A stretch of DNA of 64,000 nucleotides from JAMZMI01 sp039944535 (lineage in GTDB: Bacteria > Bacteroidota > Bacteroidia > Cytophagales > Cyclobacteriaceae), in contig JBDUYP010000023.1 of assembly GCA_039944535.1 (NCBI GenBank), positions 372,001 to 436,000 of the forward strand, in the 5' to 3' direction. Within the stretch, counting starts at the first letter, position 1, and each line of letters opens with the position of its first letter. The notes beneath the pieces were generated by a model, which was given only the letters and a program-made list of their open reading frames with translations, searched no databases and was not told the DNA's origin. Positions 1-8,811 of this stretch are shown here, piece after piece. The position numbers were made by a program, and so were the translations under genes.

Positions 1-557
1 AGGCTCCTGTTATTTACTCCCCTCTCGTTGACGAGTCGCTTACAGAAGAAAGTGAGATCAATTTTGTTTGGTCTAAAACAGCCCTGGCTACCGGCTATCA
101 GGTGGTATTATCTACAGACTCCCAAAGGGAGAACGTTTTAGATGAAACGGCTAAGTTTTCTGCAAACGATACAACCTCTACTTTGGGGCCATTGTCACCC
201 GGTGTGTATTATCTCCAGGTAGCAGGCAGTAACGTGGGAGGCCCTGGGGAGTGGTCACAAGTTGTGCTGGATATAGCAGAGGTCCTCGGCACAGTAGAGC
301 CGGATGCGTTATCTCCTTTGAAAGCCTATTATCAATCAGATGGGTCTGTCCATGTCACAGTTGTGACCGGGCATGCAGAATTTGAAATTTCCATGTTTGA
401 TATATCCGGTAAAAGGATGGTTATGCCGGCGGCTTCCAGAGATGCCAATGGTGAATTGAAGTACAGTTTCAAGCGAAATCAAATACCGGGCATAGCGCTA
501 ATTACCTTAGAAATGGAAGGAGCGGCATATCAAATTAAGGTAATGGGGATCGACTAG
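1..557 (+). CDS. C-terminal part of a T9SS-secreted protein (5' end outside window)
   Basis: The reading frame is open from base 3 to a TAG at 555-557 and has no credible internal start, so the gene begins outside the window. The first ~85 residues read as a fibronectin-III/Ig-like module (W and Y in the usual strand positions, YYLQVAGSN). The last ~80 residues resemble a type IX secretion C-terminal sorting domain: FEISMFDISGKRM, followed by a beta-strand ending IKVMGID. Proteins of this kind are exported across the outer membrane by the Por system and are often enzymes or adhesins, but the functional domain is not visible here. The downstream gene is 70 bp away and unrelated. Confidence 0.7.
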   Translation, partial: APVIYSPLVDESLTEESEINFVWSKTALATGYQVVLSTDSQRENVLDETAKFSANDTTSTLGPLSPGVYYLQVAGSNVGGPGEWSQVVLDIAEVLGTVEPDALSPLKAYYQSDGSVHVTVVTGHAEFEISMFDISGKRMVMPAASRDANGELKYSFKRNQIPGIALITLEMEGAAYQIKVMGID

Positions 558-630
558 TTTCCGGCCAAAGCATTGTTTTAATATAATAAACCCATGGGCA
601 TGCGCCCGAAAAAAAAGTTTGCATAAACAA

Positions 631-2538
631 ATGTCAACAACAAGTACAAAATCAGAACAAATTCAAATTTTCGACAACTCTGTCGATGCATCTCGACAGA
701 TTGCCAGTGAGATCAAGGACTTGATTTTGCAAAAGCAAAAAGAAAATAAAATGGCCGTTTTAGGACTGGCTACAGGGTCATCACCCATTGCCGTCTATGA
801 CGAACTAGTGCGTATGCATCAGGAAGAGGGACTAAGTTTTAAAAACGTCATTTCCTTCAATCTGGACGAATACTATCCACTCGATCCCAAGAGCAAACAG
901 AGCTATTATTACTTCATGCACGAGTATCTTTTCGATCATGTAGATATCGATGAAAGCAATGTGCACATACCGAGCGGAACTGTCTCATTGGAAGAAGTAG
1001 AAGCCTACTGCGCAGGATATGATCACAAGATAGAAAAGGCTGGAGGTATTGACATTCAGCTTCTGGGTATAGGACGTACAGGTCATATAGGTTTCAATGA
1101 GCCTGGATCCACCATTGACTCTCAGACTCGCTTGATAACACTTGATAACATCACTCGAGTAGATGCAGCAAAGGATTTTTATAGCAAACACAACGTTCCT
1201 AAAAACGCCATAACGATGGGTATCAAATCCATCATGAAATCTCGCAAGATATTTTTGATGGCGTGGGGAGAAGGCAAAGCGGAGATTGTAGAAAAAGCAC
1301 TCAATGGGTCTGTTTCCGAAAGAGTGCCGGCATCATTTCTTCAGAAGCACCCAAATATCCAGTATATGCTGGATACACCCGCCGCTTCAGAGCTGGCACA
1401 GGTTAAGACGCCATGGTTGCTGGACTCTATCAAGTGGGACGATAAACAGATACGAAAGGCGATCGTCTGGTTGTGTGGTCAGGTGAACAAACCCATCCTT
1501 AAGCTGACGAGCGAAGATTATAATGAACACGGGATGAGTGAGTTGATCACCGCCAGAGGGTCTGTGTATCAGGTGAATATAGAAGTGTTTAACCAACTGC
1601 AGCATACCATCACGGGGTGGCCAGGAGGCAAGCCAAATGCCGATGATAGCCAGCGACCAGAACGCAATCATCCGTTTCCGAAGCGCTCCTTAATTTTCAG
1701 CCCGCACCCTGATGATGACGTTATTTCTATGGGAGGCACATTCCTCAGGTTGGTAGACCAGGGACATGATGTGCATGTGGCGTATCAGGTGTCAGGAAAT
1801 ATTGCCGTTTTTGATGAATATGCGTATAACTATCTAGATTTTGCAGTAGATCTCAACGAAGGTTTCGGGTGGAAAAATCCTGAATTGGCTGAGTTGAAAA
1901 AAGACTATTGTGATTTTCTTGGATCGAAAGATCCAGCGGCTGTAGATCCAGCTGGTATGAGAAAATTGAAGGGATTAATTCGTCGCAATGAAGCCAAGTC
2001 AGCATGCCGTTTTTGCGGGGTAAAACCTGAAAATATCCATTTTATGGACTTGCCTTTTTACGAAACAGGTGAAGTTAAGAAAAAGCCGTTGGGAGAGGAT
2101 GATATTCAGCTTACCATCGATTTATTGAAGGAAGTGAAACCACATCAGGTGTTTGTTGCTGGAGACCTTTCAGATCCGCATGGCACACACAGAGTATGCC
2201 TGGATGCCGTTTTCCAGGCGGTGTTAAGGATCAGAGACGAAGATTGGATGCAAGATTGCAAGGTGTGGATGTATCGTGGAGCATGGCAGGAGTGGGATAT
2301 CGGAGAGATAGAAATGGCCGTGCCATTAAGCCCGGATGAATTGCTTAAGAAGCGAAAGGCTATATTTAAGCATCAATCCCAAAAAGATGGTGTAGTCTTC
2401 CCCGGAAGAGATAGCCGCGAATTTTGGCAAAGAGCAGAAGATCGAAACAGGGGGACGGCCAACTTATACGATAAGCTGGGAATGGCTGAGTATGAAGCTA
2501 TGGAAGCATTTGTTGAGTGGGATTTTAAAACTATCTAG
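631..2538 (+). CDS. nagB: Glucosamine-6-phosphate deaminase fused to a PIG-L/LmbE-type deacetylase domain
   Basis: This is a two-domain protein of 635 residues. Residues ~15-265 are a NagB isomerase/deaminase domain (ATGSSP near 47, FNLDEYYPL near 76, GIGRTGHIGFNEP at ~146-158), which converts glucosamine-6-P to fructose-6-P and ammonia. Residues ~350-630 are a PIG-L domain with the zinc-binding motif SPHPDDD near 358 and SDPHGTH further on. PIG-L enzymes remove N-acetyl groups from amino sugars. NagB proteins of ~640 residues with this extra domain are known in Bacteroidota, whereas enterobacterial NagB is ~266 residues. I use the ATG at 631; a TTG 12 bases upstream in frame is less likely. 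It heads a co-directional salvage block with murQ. The activity of the second domain is inferred. Confidence 0.88.
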   Translation: MSTTSTKSEQIQIFDNSVDASRQIASEIKDLILQKQKENKMAVLGLATGSSPIAVYDELVRMHQEEGLSFKNVISFNLDEYYPLDPKSKQSYYYFMHEYLFDHVDIDESNVHIPSGTVSLEEVEAYCAGYDHKIEKAGGIDIQLLGIGRTGHIGFNEPGSTIDSQTRLITLDNITRVDAAKDFYSKHNVPKNAITMGIKSIMKSRKIFLMAWGEGKAEIVEKALNGSVSERVPASFLQKHPNIQYMLDTPAASELAQVKTPWLLDSIKWDDKQIRKAIVWLCGQVNKPILKLTSEDYNEHGMSELITARGSVYQVNIEVFNQLQHTITGWPGGKPNADDSQRPERNHPFPKRSLIFSPHPDDDVISMGGTFLRLVDQGHDVHVAYQVSGNIAVFDEYAYNYLDFAVDLNEGFGWKNPELAELKKDYCDFLGSKDPAAVDPAGMRKLKGLIRRNEAKSACRFCGVKPENIHFMDLPFYETGEVKKKPLGEDDIQLTIDLLKEVKPHQVFVAGDLSDPHGTHRVCLDAVFQAVLRIRDEDWMQDCKVWMYRGAWQEWDIGEIEMAVPLSPDELLKKRKAIFKHQSQKDGVVFPGRDSREFWQRAEDRNRGTANLYDKLGMAEYEAMEAFVEWDFKTI

Positions 2539-2569
2539 GCCAATATTATTTTGGTGTTGGTAAAATGTT

Positions 2570-3448
2570 ATGGCAATAACAGTAATAGCAGAAAGTGGAT
2601 CAACTAAGACGGACTGGAGGCTGGTAACGCAAGATGGTCTCGTGGAGGATTTCCTCTCCAATGGGATCAATCCTGTGCTACAACCAATAGAGGGATTGAT
2701 AGCCGATCAACAGGATGTCTTGAAACAGATGCAAAAGTATGATGTAGATGCATTGTACTTTTACGGTGCTGGTTGTTCGCAGGAAGACAACAAACAGAAG
2801 CTTTGCCGCTTGTTTAGCCAGTTTTTTCCGTCAGCTCATGTGCAGGTCGAAAGCGATCTGGTAGCTGCTGGCAAGGCGCTCTTCGGAGATCAAAAAGGAA
2901 TAGCCTGTATTTTGGGTACAGGATCCAATTCGTGCATGTATAACAATGGTGTTGTCGTACAAAACGTGTCAAGTCTTGGGTATATCCTTGGTGATGAAGG
3001 TGGAGGTGCACAGATAGGCAAAAGGCTCATGAGGGATTATCTCAGAAAAAACATGCCGGAAAGTCAGTCTAAATCACTTGAAGATATACTTGGTTTGAGC
3101 CAAAGTGAAATCTACCAGAAGGTTTATCAGGACAAATACCCGAATCGGTTTCTTGCCAGTATCGTGGGATATTTGGCGCCAGAATATGCAGGTTCGGCAT
3201 ACTTTTCTCAAATAGTGACAGCAGAGTTCGAATTGTTTTTCGATAATTGTCTTGCGGGTTATCCTTCAAACGAAGATTATCGGGTAGGATTTGTAGGATC
3301 TATTGCTCATTTTTTTGAAAAGGAGCTGAGATTAGTAGCCGAAAAAAAGAATTTTAAAATAGAAAATATCATTAGAAAACCTATTGATCAACTGGTAGCA
3401 AACCAGTATCAAAAGAATTCAGATAAAACAACCATTAGGATCAGTTGA
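2570..3448 (+). CDS. BadF/BadG-family amino-sugar kinase (N-acetylglucosamine or MurK-like kinase)
   Basis: This is a 292-residue cytoplasmic ATPase of the BadF/BadG/BcrA/BcrD fold. The N-terminal phosphate-binding loop is seen in IAESGSTKTDW (residues 6-16), a second in GTGSNS (~117-121) and a glycine-rich loop in GDEGGGAQIG (~141-150). Family members phosphorylate N-acetylglucosamine. In Tannerella and Clostridium a related enzyme, MurK, phosphorylates N-acetylmuramic acid before MurQ acts. The stop codon abuts the murQ ATG with no gap, which makes MurNAc a realistic substrate, but sequence alone does not separate the two specificities. The short distance from nagB suggests one operon. Confidence 0.82.
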   Translation: MAITVIAESGSTKTDWRLVTQDGLVEDFLSNGINPVLQPIEGLIADQQDVLKQMQKYDVDALYFYGAGCSQEDNKQKLCRLFSQFFPSAHVQVESDLVAAGKALFGDQKGIACILGTGSNSCMYNNGVVVQNVSSLGYILGDEGGGAQIGKRLMRDYLRKNMPESQSKSLEDILGLSQSEIYQKVYQDKYPNRFLASIVGYLAPEYAGSAYFSQIVTAEFELFFDNCLAGYPSNEDYRVGFVGSIAHFFEKELRLVAEKKNFKIENIIRKPIDQLVANQYQKNSDKTTIRIS

Positions 3449-4294
3449 ATGAAAATGAATAATAATCCGAATATACGTTTAGACACTGTGACAGAATCGC
3501 CATCTAAATTTTCCGATCTTGATAAAATGAGTGTCAATGAAATTTTGACCAATATCAATTCTGAGGATCGCCTTGTGCCAGAGGCAGTAGGAAAAGCAAT
3601 ACCGTGTATTGAAAAACTCATCTCTCTCATCGTTGAGCGCATGAAACTAGGCGGACGCCTGTTTTACATAGGTGCCGGCACCAGCGGAAGGCTGGGTGTT
3701 TTGGACGCATCTGAGTGTCCTCCCACTTATGGAACACCAGATGATATGGTAGTTGGCCTCATAGCCGGAGGAGATAGCGCCATCCGTAAAGCTGTGGAAA
3801 ACGCCGAAGATAACACTGAGTTGGCATGGCAGGATATCATGACCTATGACCCCAACGAAAACGATACGGTGATAGGTATTGCAGCTTCAGGGCGAACTCC
3901 GTATGTGCTCGGAGGAGTGCGTGAGGCCAAAAGAAGAGGACTGCTTACTGGTGGGATTTCATGCAATAAAGACACAGAACTTACCGAAGCTGTGGATGTG
4001 GGTATTGAATTGATCGTGGGGCCGGAGTTTGTCACTGGCAGCACCCGAATGAAGTCAGGAACGGCACAAAAGCTCGTGCTCAACATGATCTCCACTACCG
4101 TGATGATTCAGCTTGGAAAAGTTAAAGGAAACAAAATGGTGGATATGCAACTGAGCAACAAGAAGCTGGTGAACAGAGCCATTAGAATGATTGTGGATGA
4201 CATAGGTGTATCTACCGAAGAGGCTAATAATCTGCTGGAGGCCAATGGGTCAGTGAGAAAAGCAGTGGACTACTATCAGTCCCATCAAGGATAA
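3449..4294 (+). CDS. murQ: N-acetylmuramic acid 6-phosphate etherase
   Basis: MurQ cleaves the lactyl ether of MurNAc-6-P to give GlcNAc-6-P and D-lactate, the step that makes muramic acid usable as amino sugar. The 281-residue protein shows the SIS-fold signature IGAGTSGRLG (~74-83) followed by DASECPPTYG, where Glu89 corresponds to catalytic Glu83 of E. coli MurQ; Glu120 in AVENAEDN corresponds to Glu114. GSTRMKSGTAQK is the conserved C-terminal sugar-phosphate loop. The length is close to the family norm. The gene starts immediately after the kinase stop and is followed after 9 bases by a secreted amidase, so it is probably translated as part of the same transcript. Confidence 0.93.
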   Translation: MKMNNNPNIRLDTVTESPSKFSDLDKMSVNEILTNINSEDRLVPEAVGKAIPCIEKLISLIVERMKLGGRLFYIGAGTSGRLGVLDASECPPTYGTPDDMVVGLIAGGDSAIRKAVENAEDNTELAWQDIMTYDPNENDTVIGIAASGRTPYVLGGVREAKRRGLLTGGISCNKDTELTEAVDVGIELIVGPEFVTGSTRMKSGTAQKLVLNMISTTVMIQLGKVKGNKMVDMQLSNKKLVNRAIRMIVDDIGVSTEEANNLLEANGSVRKAVDYYQSHQG

Positions 4295-4303
4295 AATATC
4301 ATA

Positions 4304-4957
4304 GTGAAAAAGTACATTATTTACATAGTAAGTTTAGTTGTTATGGGTGGTTGCAAAACCACCCATATTGTTGATAGCCCAGTGATTTTTGATCAGGAGC
4401 GGATCGATCTGACCCTTCAGTATCTTGATGAACACTACGGCATTGAGCAGGCAGAACCAACCATAGATCCCAGGATGATCGTCATTCACTATACTGTCAT
4501 CCCAACTTTAGAAAAAACACTTGCGGCTTTCCATGAGTCCAAACTTCCAAATTGGCGGCCGGAAATAGCCAGTGCCGGTGCTTTGAATGTGTCTTCGCAA
4601 TTTGTGGTGGACCAGGATGGTAAAATATACAGGTTGATGCCGGAAACTTACATGGCCAGACATGTGATAGGCCTCAATCACTGCGCCATAGGTATTGAAA
4701 ATGTAGGAGGTACAGATGAAGTACCCCTTACCGAAGCTCAATTGAAGTCAAATATCTGGTTGGCTCAATACCTTAAAGAGAAATATGACATCCAGTACCT
4801 CATAGGCCACTCGGAATACACTCAATTTGAAAACCACGAACTGTGGCTCGAGAAAGATGCCGGTTATCGCACCGAAAAGTCTGATCCGGGAGAGCAATTT
4901 CTATCGGATATTCGTGCCGCTACCATAGATTTGGGATTTCTGCCTGTGCCCGAATGA
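4304..4957 (+). CDS. N-acetylmuramoyl-L-alanine amidase, amidase_2 family lipoprotein
   Basis: This 217-residue lipoprotein (lipobox ending MGGC, Cys17) should sit in the periplasm and cut the bond between MurNAc and the stem peptide. The amidase_2 (AmpD/AmiD-like) fold is shown by three zinc ligands, His62 in VIHYT, His169 in IGHSEY and Asp194 in KSDPG, plus Glu132 in IGIENVGG. The start is a GTG at 4304, 9 bases after murQ. Position and secretion suggest it supplies muropeptide sugar and peptide to the neighbouring enzymes. It resembles AmiD, which accepts anhydro- and ordinary muropeptides. Substrate preference cannot be read from sequence. Confidence 0.88.
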   Translation: MKKYIIYIVSLVVMGGCKTTHIVDSPVIFDQERIDLTLQYLDEHYGIEQAEPTIDPRMIVIHYTVIPTLEKTLAAFHESKLPNWRPEIASAGALNVSSQFVVDQDGKIYRLMPETYMARHVIGLNHCAIGIENVGGTDEVPLTEAQLKSNIWLAQYLKEKYDIQYLIGHSEYTQFENHELWLEKDAGYRTEKSDPGEQFLSDIRAATIDLGFLPVPE

Positions 4958-5002
4958 GCAGAGACCGAATGATCACTAATCTCAAACACTAAATAGATTG
5001 AC

Positions 5003-6463
5003 ATGCGCACCGTTTTGTTTTGGATTTTCTTGCTTCCAATTGCAGTATTCGCTCAAAACCTCAAATTCGACAGTTTACTTTTTGATAATTATGAAAAGAT
5101 CAAAGAGCCCAGTCTGAACCGTCTCAGGATTAAGCATGCCGATTTGCAGCCGCTGATTGAGAAAGTAGCCAAAACCAAAGGATACACAGTGACGCAAGTG
5201 GGAGAATCTATAGAAGGCAGGAGTATTTCGCTGATCTCTGTGGGGACAGGCGACATAGATGTGTTGCTGTGGTCACAAATGCACGGGGATGAGCCTACTG
5301 CCACCATGGCCATTTTTGATATTCTTAATTTCCTTCAGGACAAAAAGACACTTAAAAAAGAGAAGAAAGAATTGCTCACTAAAGTGAGGCTTCATTTTAT
5401 CCCAATGCTAAACCCTGATGGGGCGGAGCAGTTTAAAAGAAGAAATGCGCTCGATATAGACTTGAATAGGGATGCGCTGCGTTTGCAAACGCCAGAAGCC
5501 AGAGTTTTAAAGGGAGTGCGAGATAGTCTGGATGCAGATTTTGGTTTTAACCTTCATGACCAAAGCACCTATTACAACGCAGAGCGCACGGCCAAGCCGG
5601 CCACCATTTCTTATTTGGCGCCAGCTTATAATTATGAAAAATCAATCAATGAAGTCCGTGGCAATGCGATGAAAATCATCGTGTATATGAACGACATCAT
5701 TCAGCGATATGCGCCAGGCCAGGTAGGTCGCTACAATGATGATTTTGAGCCGAGAGCTTTTGGTGACAATATCCAAAAATGGGGTACCAGTACCATTCTG
5801 ATTGAGTCAGGTGGATACCCTGAAGATAGCGAAAAGCAGTTTATCCGAAAGTTGAACTATTTGTCTATTCTGTCCTCTGTTTTTGTCATCGCCAATGATG
5901 CTTATCAGCAGATAGATATCAAAGAATACGAGAAGATTCCGAACAATGATCGCAAATTATTCGACCTCAAAATAGAGGGACTTACCTATTTACTGGAGGG
6001 AAAACCATACATTTTGGATTTGGGTATTTATACTTCACCAAAAGACAACAGCCAGCACACAGACTATCACTATCTGGGTAGCATTGGCGAAGTAGGGGAC
6101 CTGTCCACCTACTATGGCTACAACACCGTAGAAGCGAGCGGTTTGACGTATGCGGCAGGAAAAGTCTTTGTGCCTGAAACTGCCCACTTGGATTCTTTGG
6201 ACAACCTGAACTTTGGTCAGTTGCTAGCAGATGGATATACAGATATTTTAGTTGATAGTAAACCTGAGACCGCCTTCAGCCCTTTTCCTCTCAATTTGAC
6301 CCTTTCGGAAAAAACGAAAACGGACAATGTGAAACTCTGGACCAATGCCACTTTTCTCCTCATGGATGGCGAAGAAGTCAGATATGCCATCGTCAACGGA
6401 TTTGTATATGATGTCAACGATGGAGATACTCTCGAGAAAATGAAAAACGGAGTAATCCGATAA
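5003..6463 (+). CDS. Secreted M14-family zinc carboxypeptidase
   Basis: The protein has 486 residues with a signal peptide (cleavage likely after AVFA, residue 17). The M14 catalytic core lies in residues ~50-275. Zinc ligands are His94 and Glu97 in MHGDEPT, and His185 in NLHDQ. Substrate-binding residues lie in NPDGAEQFKRRN and DLNRD, and the general base is Glu268 in ILIESGGYPE. The C-terminal ~200 residues are an accessory region without a motif I recognise. M14 enzymes remove C-terminal residues or split peptides such as murein tripeptide. The context, between an amidase and a dipeptide epimerase, suggests action on peptidoglycan peptides in the periplasm, which is inference. Confidence 0.85.
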   Translation: MRTVLFWIFLLPIAVFAQNLKFDSLLFDNYEKIKEPSLNRLRIKHADLQPLIEKVAKTKGYTVTQVGESIEGRSISLISVGTGDIDVLLWSQMHGDEPTATMAIFDILNFLQDKKTLKKEKKELLTKVRLHFIPMLNPDGAEQFKRRNALDIDLNRDALRLQTPEARVLKGVRDSLDADFGFNLHDQSTYYNAERTAKPATISYLAPAYNYEKSINEVRGNAMKIIVYMNDIIQRYAPGQVGRYNDDFEPRAFGDNIQKWGTSTILIESGGYPEDSEKQFIRKLNYLSILSSVFVIANDAYQQIDIKEYEKIPNNDRKLFDLKIEGLTYLLEGKPYILDLGIYTSPKDNSQHTDYHYLGSIGEVGDLSTYYGYNTVEASGLTYAAGKVFVPETAHLDSLDNLNFGQLLADGYTDILVDSKPETAFSPFPLNLTLSEKTKTDNVKLWTNATFLLMDGEEVRYAIVNGFVYDVNDGDTLEKMKNGVIR

Positions 6464-6478
6464 TCAAAAACGAACAGT

Positions 6479-7498
6479 TTGAAACTGATCCTGCACCAGT
6501 ACGACCTGCATCTCAAGCATACCTTCAAGATAGCGCATGATATGCGAGACGTGCAGCAAACGCTCATCGTAGAGCTGCAGGATGGTGACATCTCTGGCTA
6601 TGGGGAAGCCACCGCCAGCAAGTATTACGGCAAAACCATTGCCGATATGGTGGATCTTCTTGAAGCCAATCGGTCCCATATCGAATCATATCAGTACCAG
6701 GACCCTGCTGATTTTTGGGAGGGACTGAAAATACCATTCCAAACCAATTCATTTGCACTCTCAGCGATTGATGTGGCCATACATGATCTGTATGCAAAGA
6801 AAAAGGGATTGTCGCACATCCAGCTGTGGGGTGGTAGTTACGAAAATCTTCCCGTTTCAAATTATACCATAGGTATAGATACCGTGGAAAATATGGTGAG
6901 CAAGTTGCGTGAATTCCCCTGGTCTAGTTACAAAATCAAACTTGGCACCAACGAAGACCTCAAAATCATTCGTGAGTTGAGGAGCGTGACGGACGCTACT
7001 TTTAGGGTGGACGCCAATTGTGGCTGGGGTGTAGATGAGACGTTGCGCAATGCAAGGGAGATGAAGAGCCTGGGAGTAGAGTTTATCGAGCAACCCTTAA
7101 AGGCCGATGATTGGGAAGGAATGAAAATGCTCTTTGCGCAAAGCGAATTGCCATTGATAGCGGATGAAAGCATCGAGCAGGAGGAGGATGTTTCGAGATG
7201 TAAAGACCATTTTCATGGTGTCAATGTCAAACTCATGAAATGTGGAGGTTTCACACCGGCTCGAAGAATGATAGCTACGGCAAAGTCTCTGGGTATGAAA
7301 GCGATGGTTGGTTGCATGACTGAATCTTCCGTAGGAATTTCCGCTGTAGCTCAGCTACTTCCGTGGCTGGACTATGTGGATATGGATGGCTTTCTTCTGA
7401 TCTCCAACGACACGGCCGATGGCCCAAAGGTGAAAAATGGTGCTATTGAAATTGCCAAAGGTGCTGGCATAGGTGTTGAATGTTTGTTGCTGCAATAG
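6479..7498 (+). CDS. L-Ala-D/L-Glu (dipeptide) epimerase, enolase superfamily
   Basis: This 339-residue enzyme is of the muconate-lactonizing subgroup. The active-site set is visible in order: KIK (Lys152, Lys154), metal ligands Asp178 (FRVDAN), Glu204 (FIEQP) and Asp229 (LIADE), and a lysine in NVKLMKCGG. This pattern, with DES after the third ligand, is typical of L-Ala-D/L-Glu epimerases (YcjG/YkfB), which convert murein-derived L-Ala-D-Glu to L-Ala-L-Glu so that ordinary peptidases can finish it. The start is TTG at 6479, needed to keep the first strand of the capping domain. It is the last gene of the salvage block. Other dipeptide epimerase specificities exist in this group. Confidence 0.85.
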   Translation: MKLILHQYDLHLKHTFKIAHDMRDVQQTLIVELQDGDISGYGEATASKYYGKTIADMVDLLEANRSHIESYQYQDPADFWEGLKIPFQTNSFALSAIDVAIHDLYAKKKGLSHIQLWGGSYENLPVSNYTIGIDTVENMVSKLREFPWSSYKIKLGTNEDLKIIRELRSVTDATFRVDANCGWGVDETLRNAREMKSLGVEFIEQPLKADDWEGMKMLFAQSELPLIADESIEQEEDVSRCKDHFHGVNVKLMKCGGFTPARRMIATAKSLGMKAMVGCMTESSVGISAVAQLLPWLDYVDMDGFLLISNDTADGPKVKNGAIEIAKGAGIGVECLLLQ

Positions 7499-7502
7499 GT
7501 AT

Positions 7503-7727
7503 TTACAAACTCTTTATCACCCGAAAAGGGAACAATACAATACCTTCTATAATCCGGAATACCAACTCCAGCGTGAAGCCGACTATCCTGAACGGAAGTA
7601 AAAGAAGCCAGATCAAAGGGAGCAAAAAGAATAACGCTACCGCAACCGGCCAGGAGATGGAAAATAAGATGAACCAAAGAATAATTACTATCAATACTCT
7701 CATGATGTAGATGTTTGGCTTATCCAT
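7503..7727 (-). CDS. Small membrane protein, unknown function
   Basis: The ORF encodes 74 residues with two hydrophobic segments (about 10-28 and 30-48) separated only by a turn and a proline, then an amphipathic tail rich in V, I, F and R. It faces the epimerase gene tail-to-tail, its stop lying 4 bases beyond that gene's stop. A start at the second methionine (residue 9, MRVLIVI) would leave the hydrophobic hairpin intact and is equally plausible. The overlapping plus-strand ORF has no such protein-like composition, so I favour this strand. I recognise no family and propose no function. Confidence 0.55.
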   Translation of the reverse strand: MDKPNIYIMRVLIVIILWFILFSISWPVAVALFFLLPLIWLLLLPFRIVGFTLELVFRIIEGIVLFPFRVIKSL

Positions 7728-7839
7728 CTCAAAATGAGTGCCGTGATTGTAAGTGGCTGATAATTAGGATTGTAATAATTGTGTATTTCGATTTCCGATC
7801 AAAAACGGACAGGTTTTATCAAAAAACCGAACACTAGCT

Positions 7840-8076
7840 CTACTCAAAAACCAACTCATTGATCCGAACAGTGCAGTGCATGGTTTCATTTTGATCAATG
7901 ATTTTTTGGCATTCCACACGCTCGTCATCAGGTATCATGTGTATGCTATACCGGAAGTTTGATACATAGTCCATGATATGCTGATACGTCTTCTGATCCA
8001 GCAGATATTCATCCTGGTTATATCTATGGTGAGCCAGGTAATGATTTTCCAGCAGATGCACATTAGAACGTGTCAT
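7840..8076 (-). CDS. Small hypothetical protein coupled to the cytochrome gene
   Basis: The ORF encodes 78 residues from the ATG at 8076, which overlaps the cytochrome stop as ATGA; a longer form from an upstream ATG (8088) is possible. The coupling argues that the ORF is genuine and made together with the cytochrome. The sequence is hydrophilic, rich in His, Tyr, Asn and Asp, with no signal peptide, membrane span or cysteine pair (one Cys and one Cys near the end). No family was recognised. It may be a small partner of a redox protein, but that is only from position. Confidence 0.5.
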   Translation of the reverse strand: MTRSNVHLLENHYLAHHRYNQDEYLLDQKTYQHIMDYVSNFRYSIHMIPDDERVECQKIIDQNETMHCTVRINELVFE

Positions 8077-8531
8077 TGGCCTTTCCATTTCATGCCGTGA
8101 CGGCTTTCAAAATACTCTGGAAACCATGTCGGCTCCTCTATCTCATTTTCATATATATAGGCAGATATGATCCTCACCTGATCCGGATCCATCGGCATGT
8201 CAGGCATGGCACCAAATTTCATAACCGGCCCTTGCATAAGCGCTTTTTGATTGTTCGGCTCCAGTATGAAGTCAGTCATTTTGTCAACGAAATCTTCTTT
8301 TTCAGGGTATTTGAATTTGTAAATGTACTTCACCGATATCAGCGGAGGGGCTATGATGTCTTCATGTGATTTGACCCGTGGGTTGTGGCACACGTAGCAG
8401 CTATACATCAAAGCAGCCAGAACTTCCTCTGATGGAGGGTTTGTTAAAACATCTTTCTGCGAATCCTGAGCATGGAGGCTGAAGAAGTTAAATACAAAAA
8501 GTAAAGCGAGCGTAAGGGCAGTAGTTTTCAT
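8073..8531 (-). CDS. Periplasmic mono-heme c-type cytochrome
   Basis: The protein has 152 residues with a signal peptide ending near SLHAQ (residue 22). The heme attachment motif CYVCH lies at 45-49, just after a short helix, and a Met-rich loop GAMPDMPM (~108-115) supplies the likely distal ligand. The overall layout, with heme motif near the N-terminus and Met about 60 residues later followed by a helix DPDQVRIISAYIYENE, is that of a small class I cytochrome c. It probably carries electrons in the periplasm. No oxidase or dehydrogenase partner lies nearby; the only neighbour is the coupled small protein downstream. Confidence 0.8.
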   Translation of the reverse strand: MKTTALTLALLFVFNFFSLHAQDSQKDVLTNPPSEEVLAALMYSCYVCHNPRVKSHEDIIAPPLISVKYIYKFKYPEKEDFVDKMTDFILEPNNQKALMQGPVMKFGAMPDMPMDPDQVRIISAYIYENEIEEPTWFPEYFESRHGMKWKGQ

Positions 8532-8811
8532 TTTTCAGGGTGAGCATAACTCTTAACAGCGTTTAAATATTTTCAAATATGAATTTGCAGTAAGTCAAAG
8601 ATCCTGGGGGAACTTGTTTGGAAGCTATGAAACGTTTTCTTAATAAGTAATGACCTGGGTCATGGGAAGGGGTGATTTTGTGGAGATGAATCACTTTTGT
8701 ATTAAAAACGGATCAGTGTAAAAAAAAATAAACCATTATTCGGAAAATATTATTGCGCTTTTTGCTTTTTTTTACATAACGACTTTTTAATACTTCATTC
8801 AATTTCTGACT

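Noticed and set aside
619..630. TTG start 12 bases upstream of the nagB ATG
   Set aside because: No supporting signal; ATG at 631 gives an ordinary N-terminus.
7480..7710. Plus-strand ORF of 76 codons overlapping the epimerase end
   Set aside because: Low-complexity Lys/Asn-rich composition; the opposite strand carries a hydrophobic hairpin protein instead.
8690..8715. Promoter-like CACTTTTG upstream of the 8812 lipoprotein
   Set aside because: The spacing to an upstream TTTG is too short for the Bacteroidota consensus.
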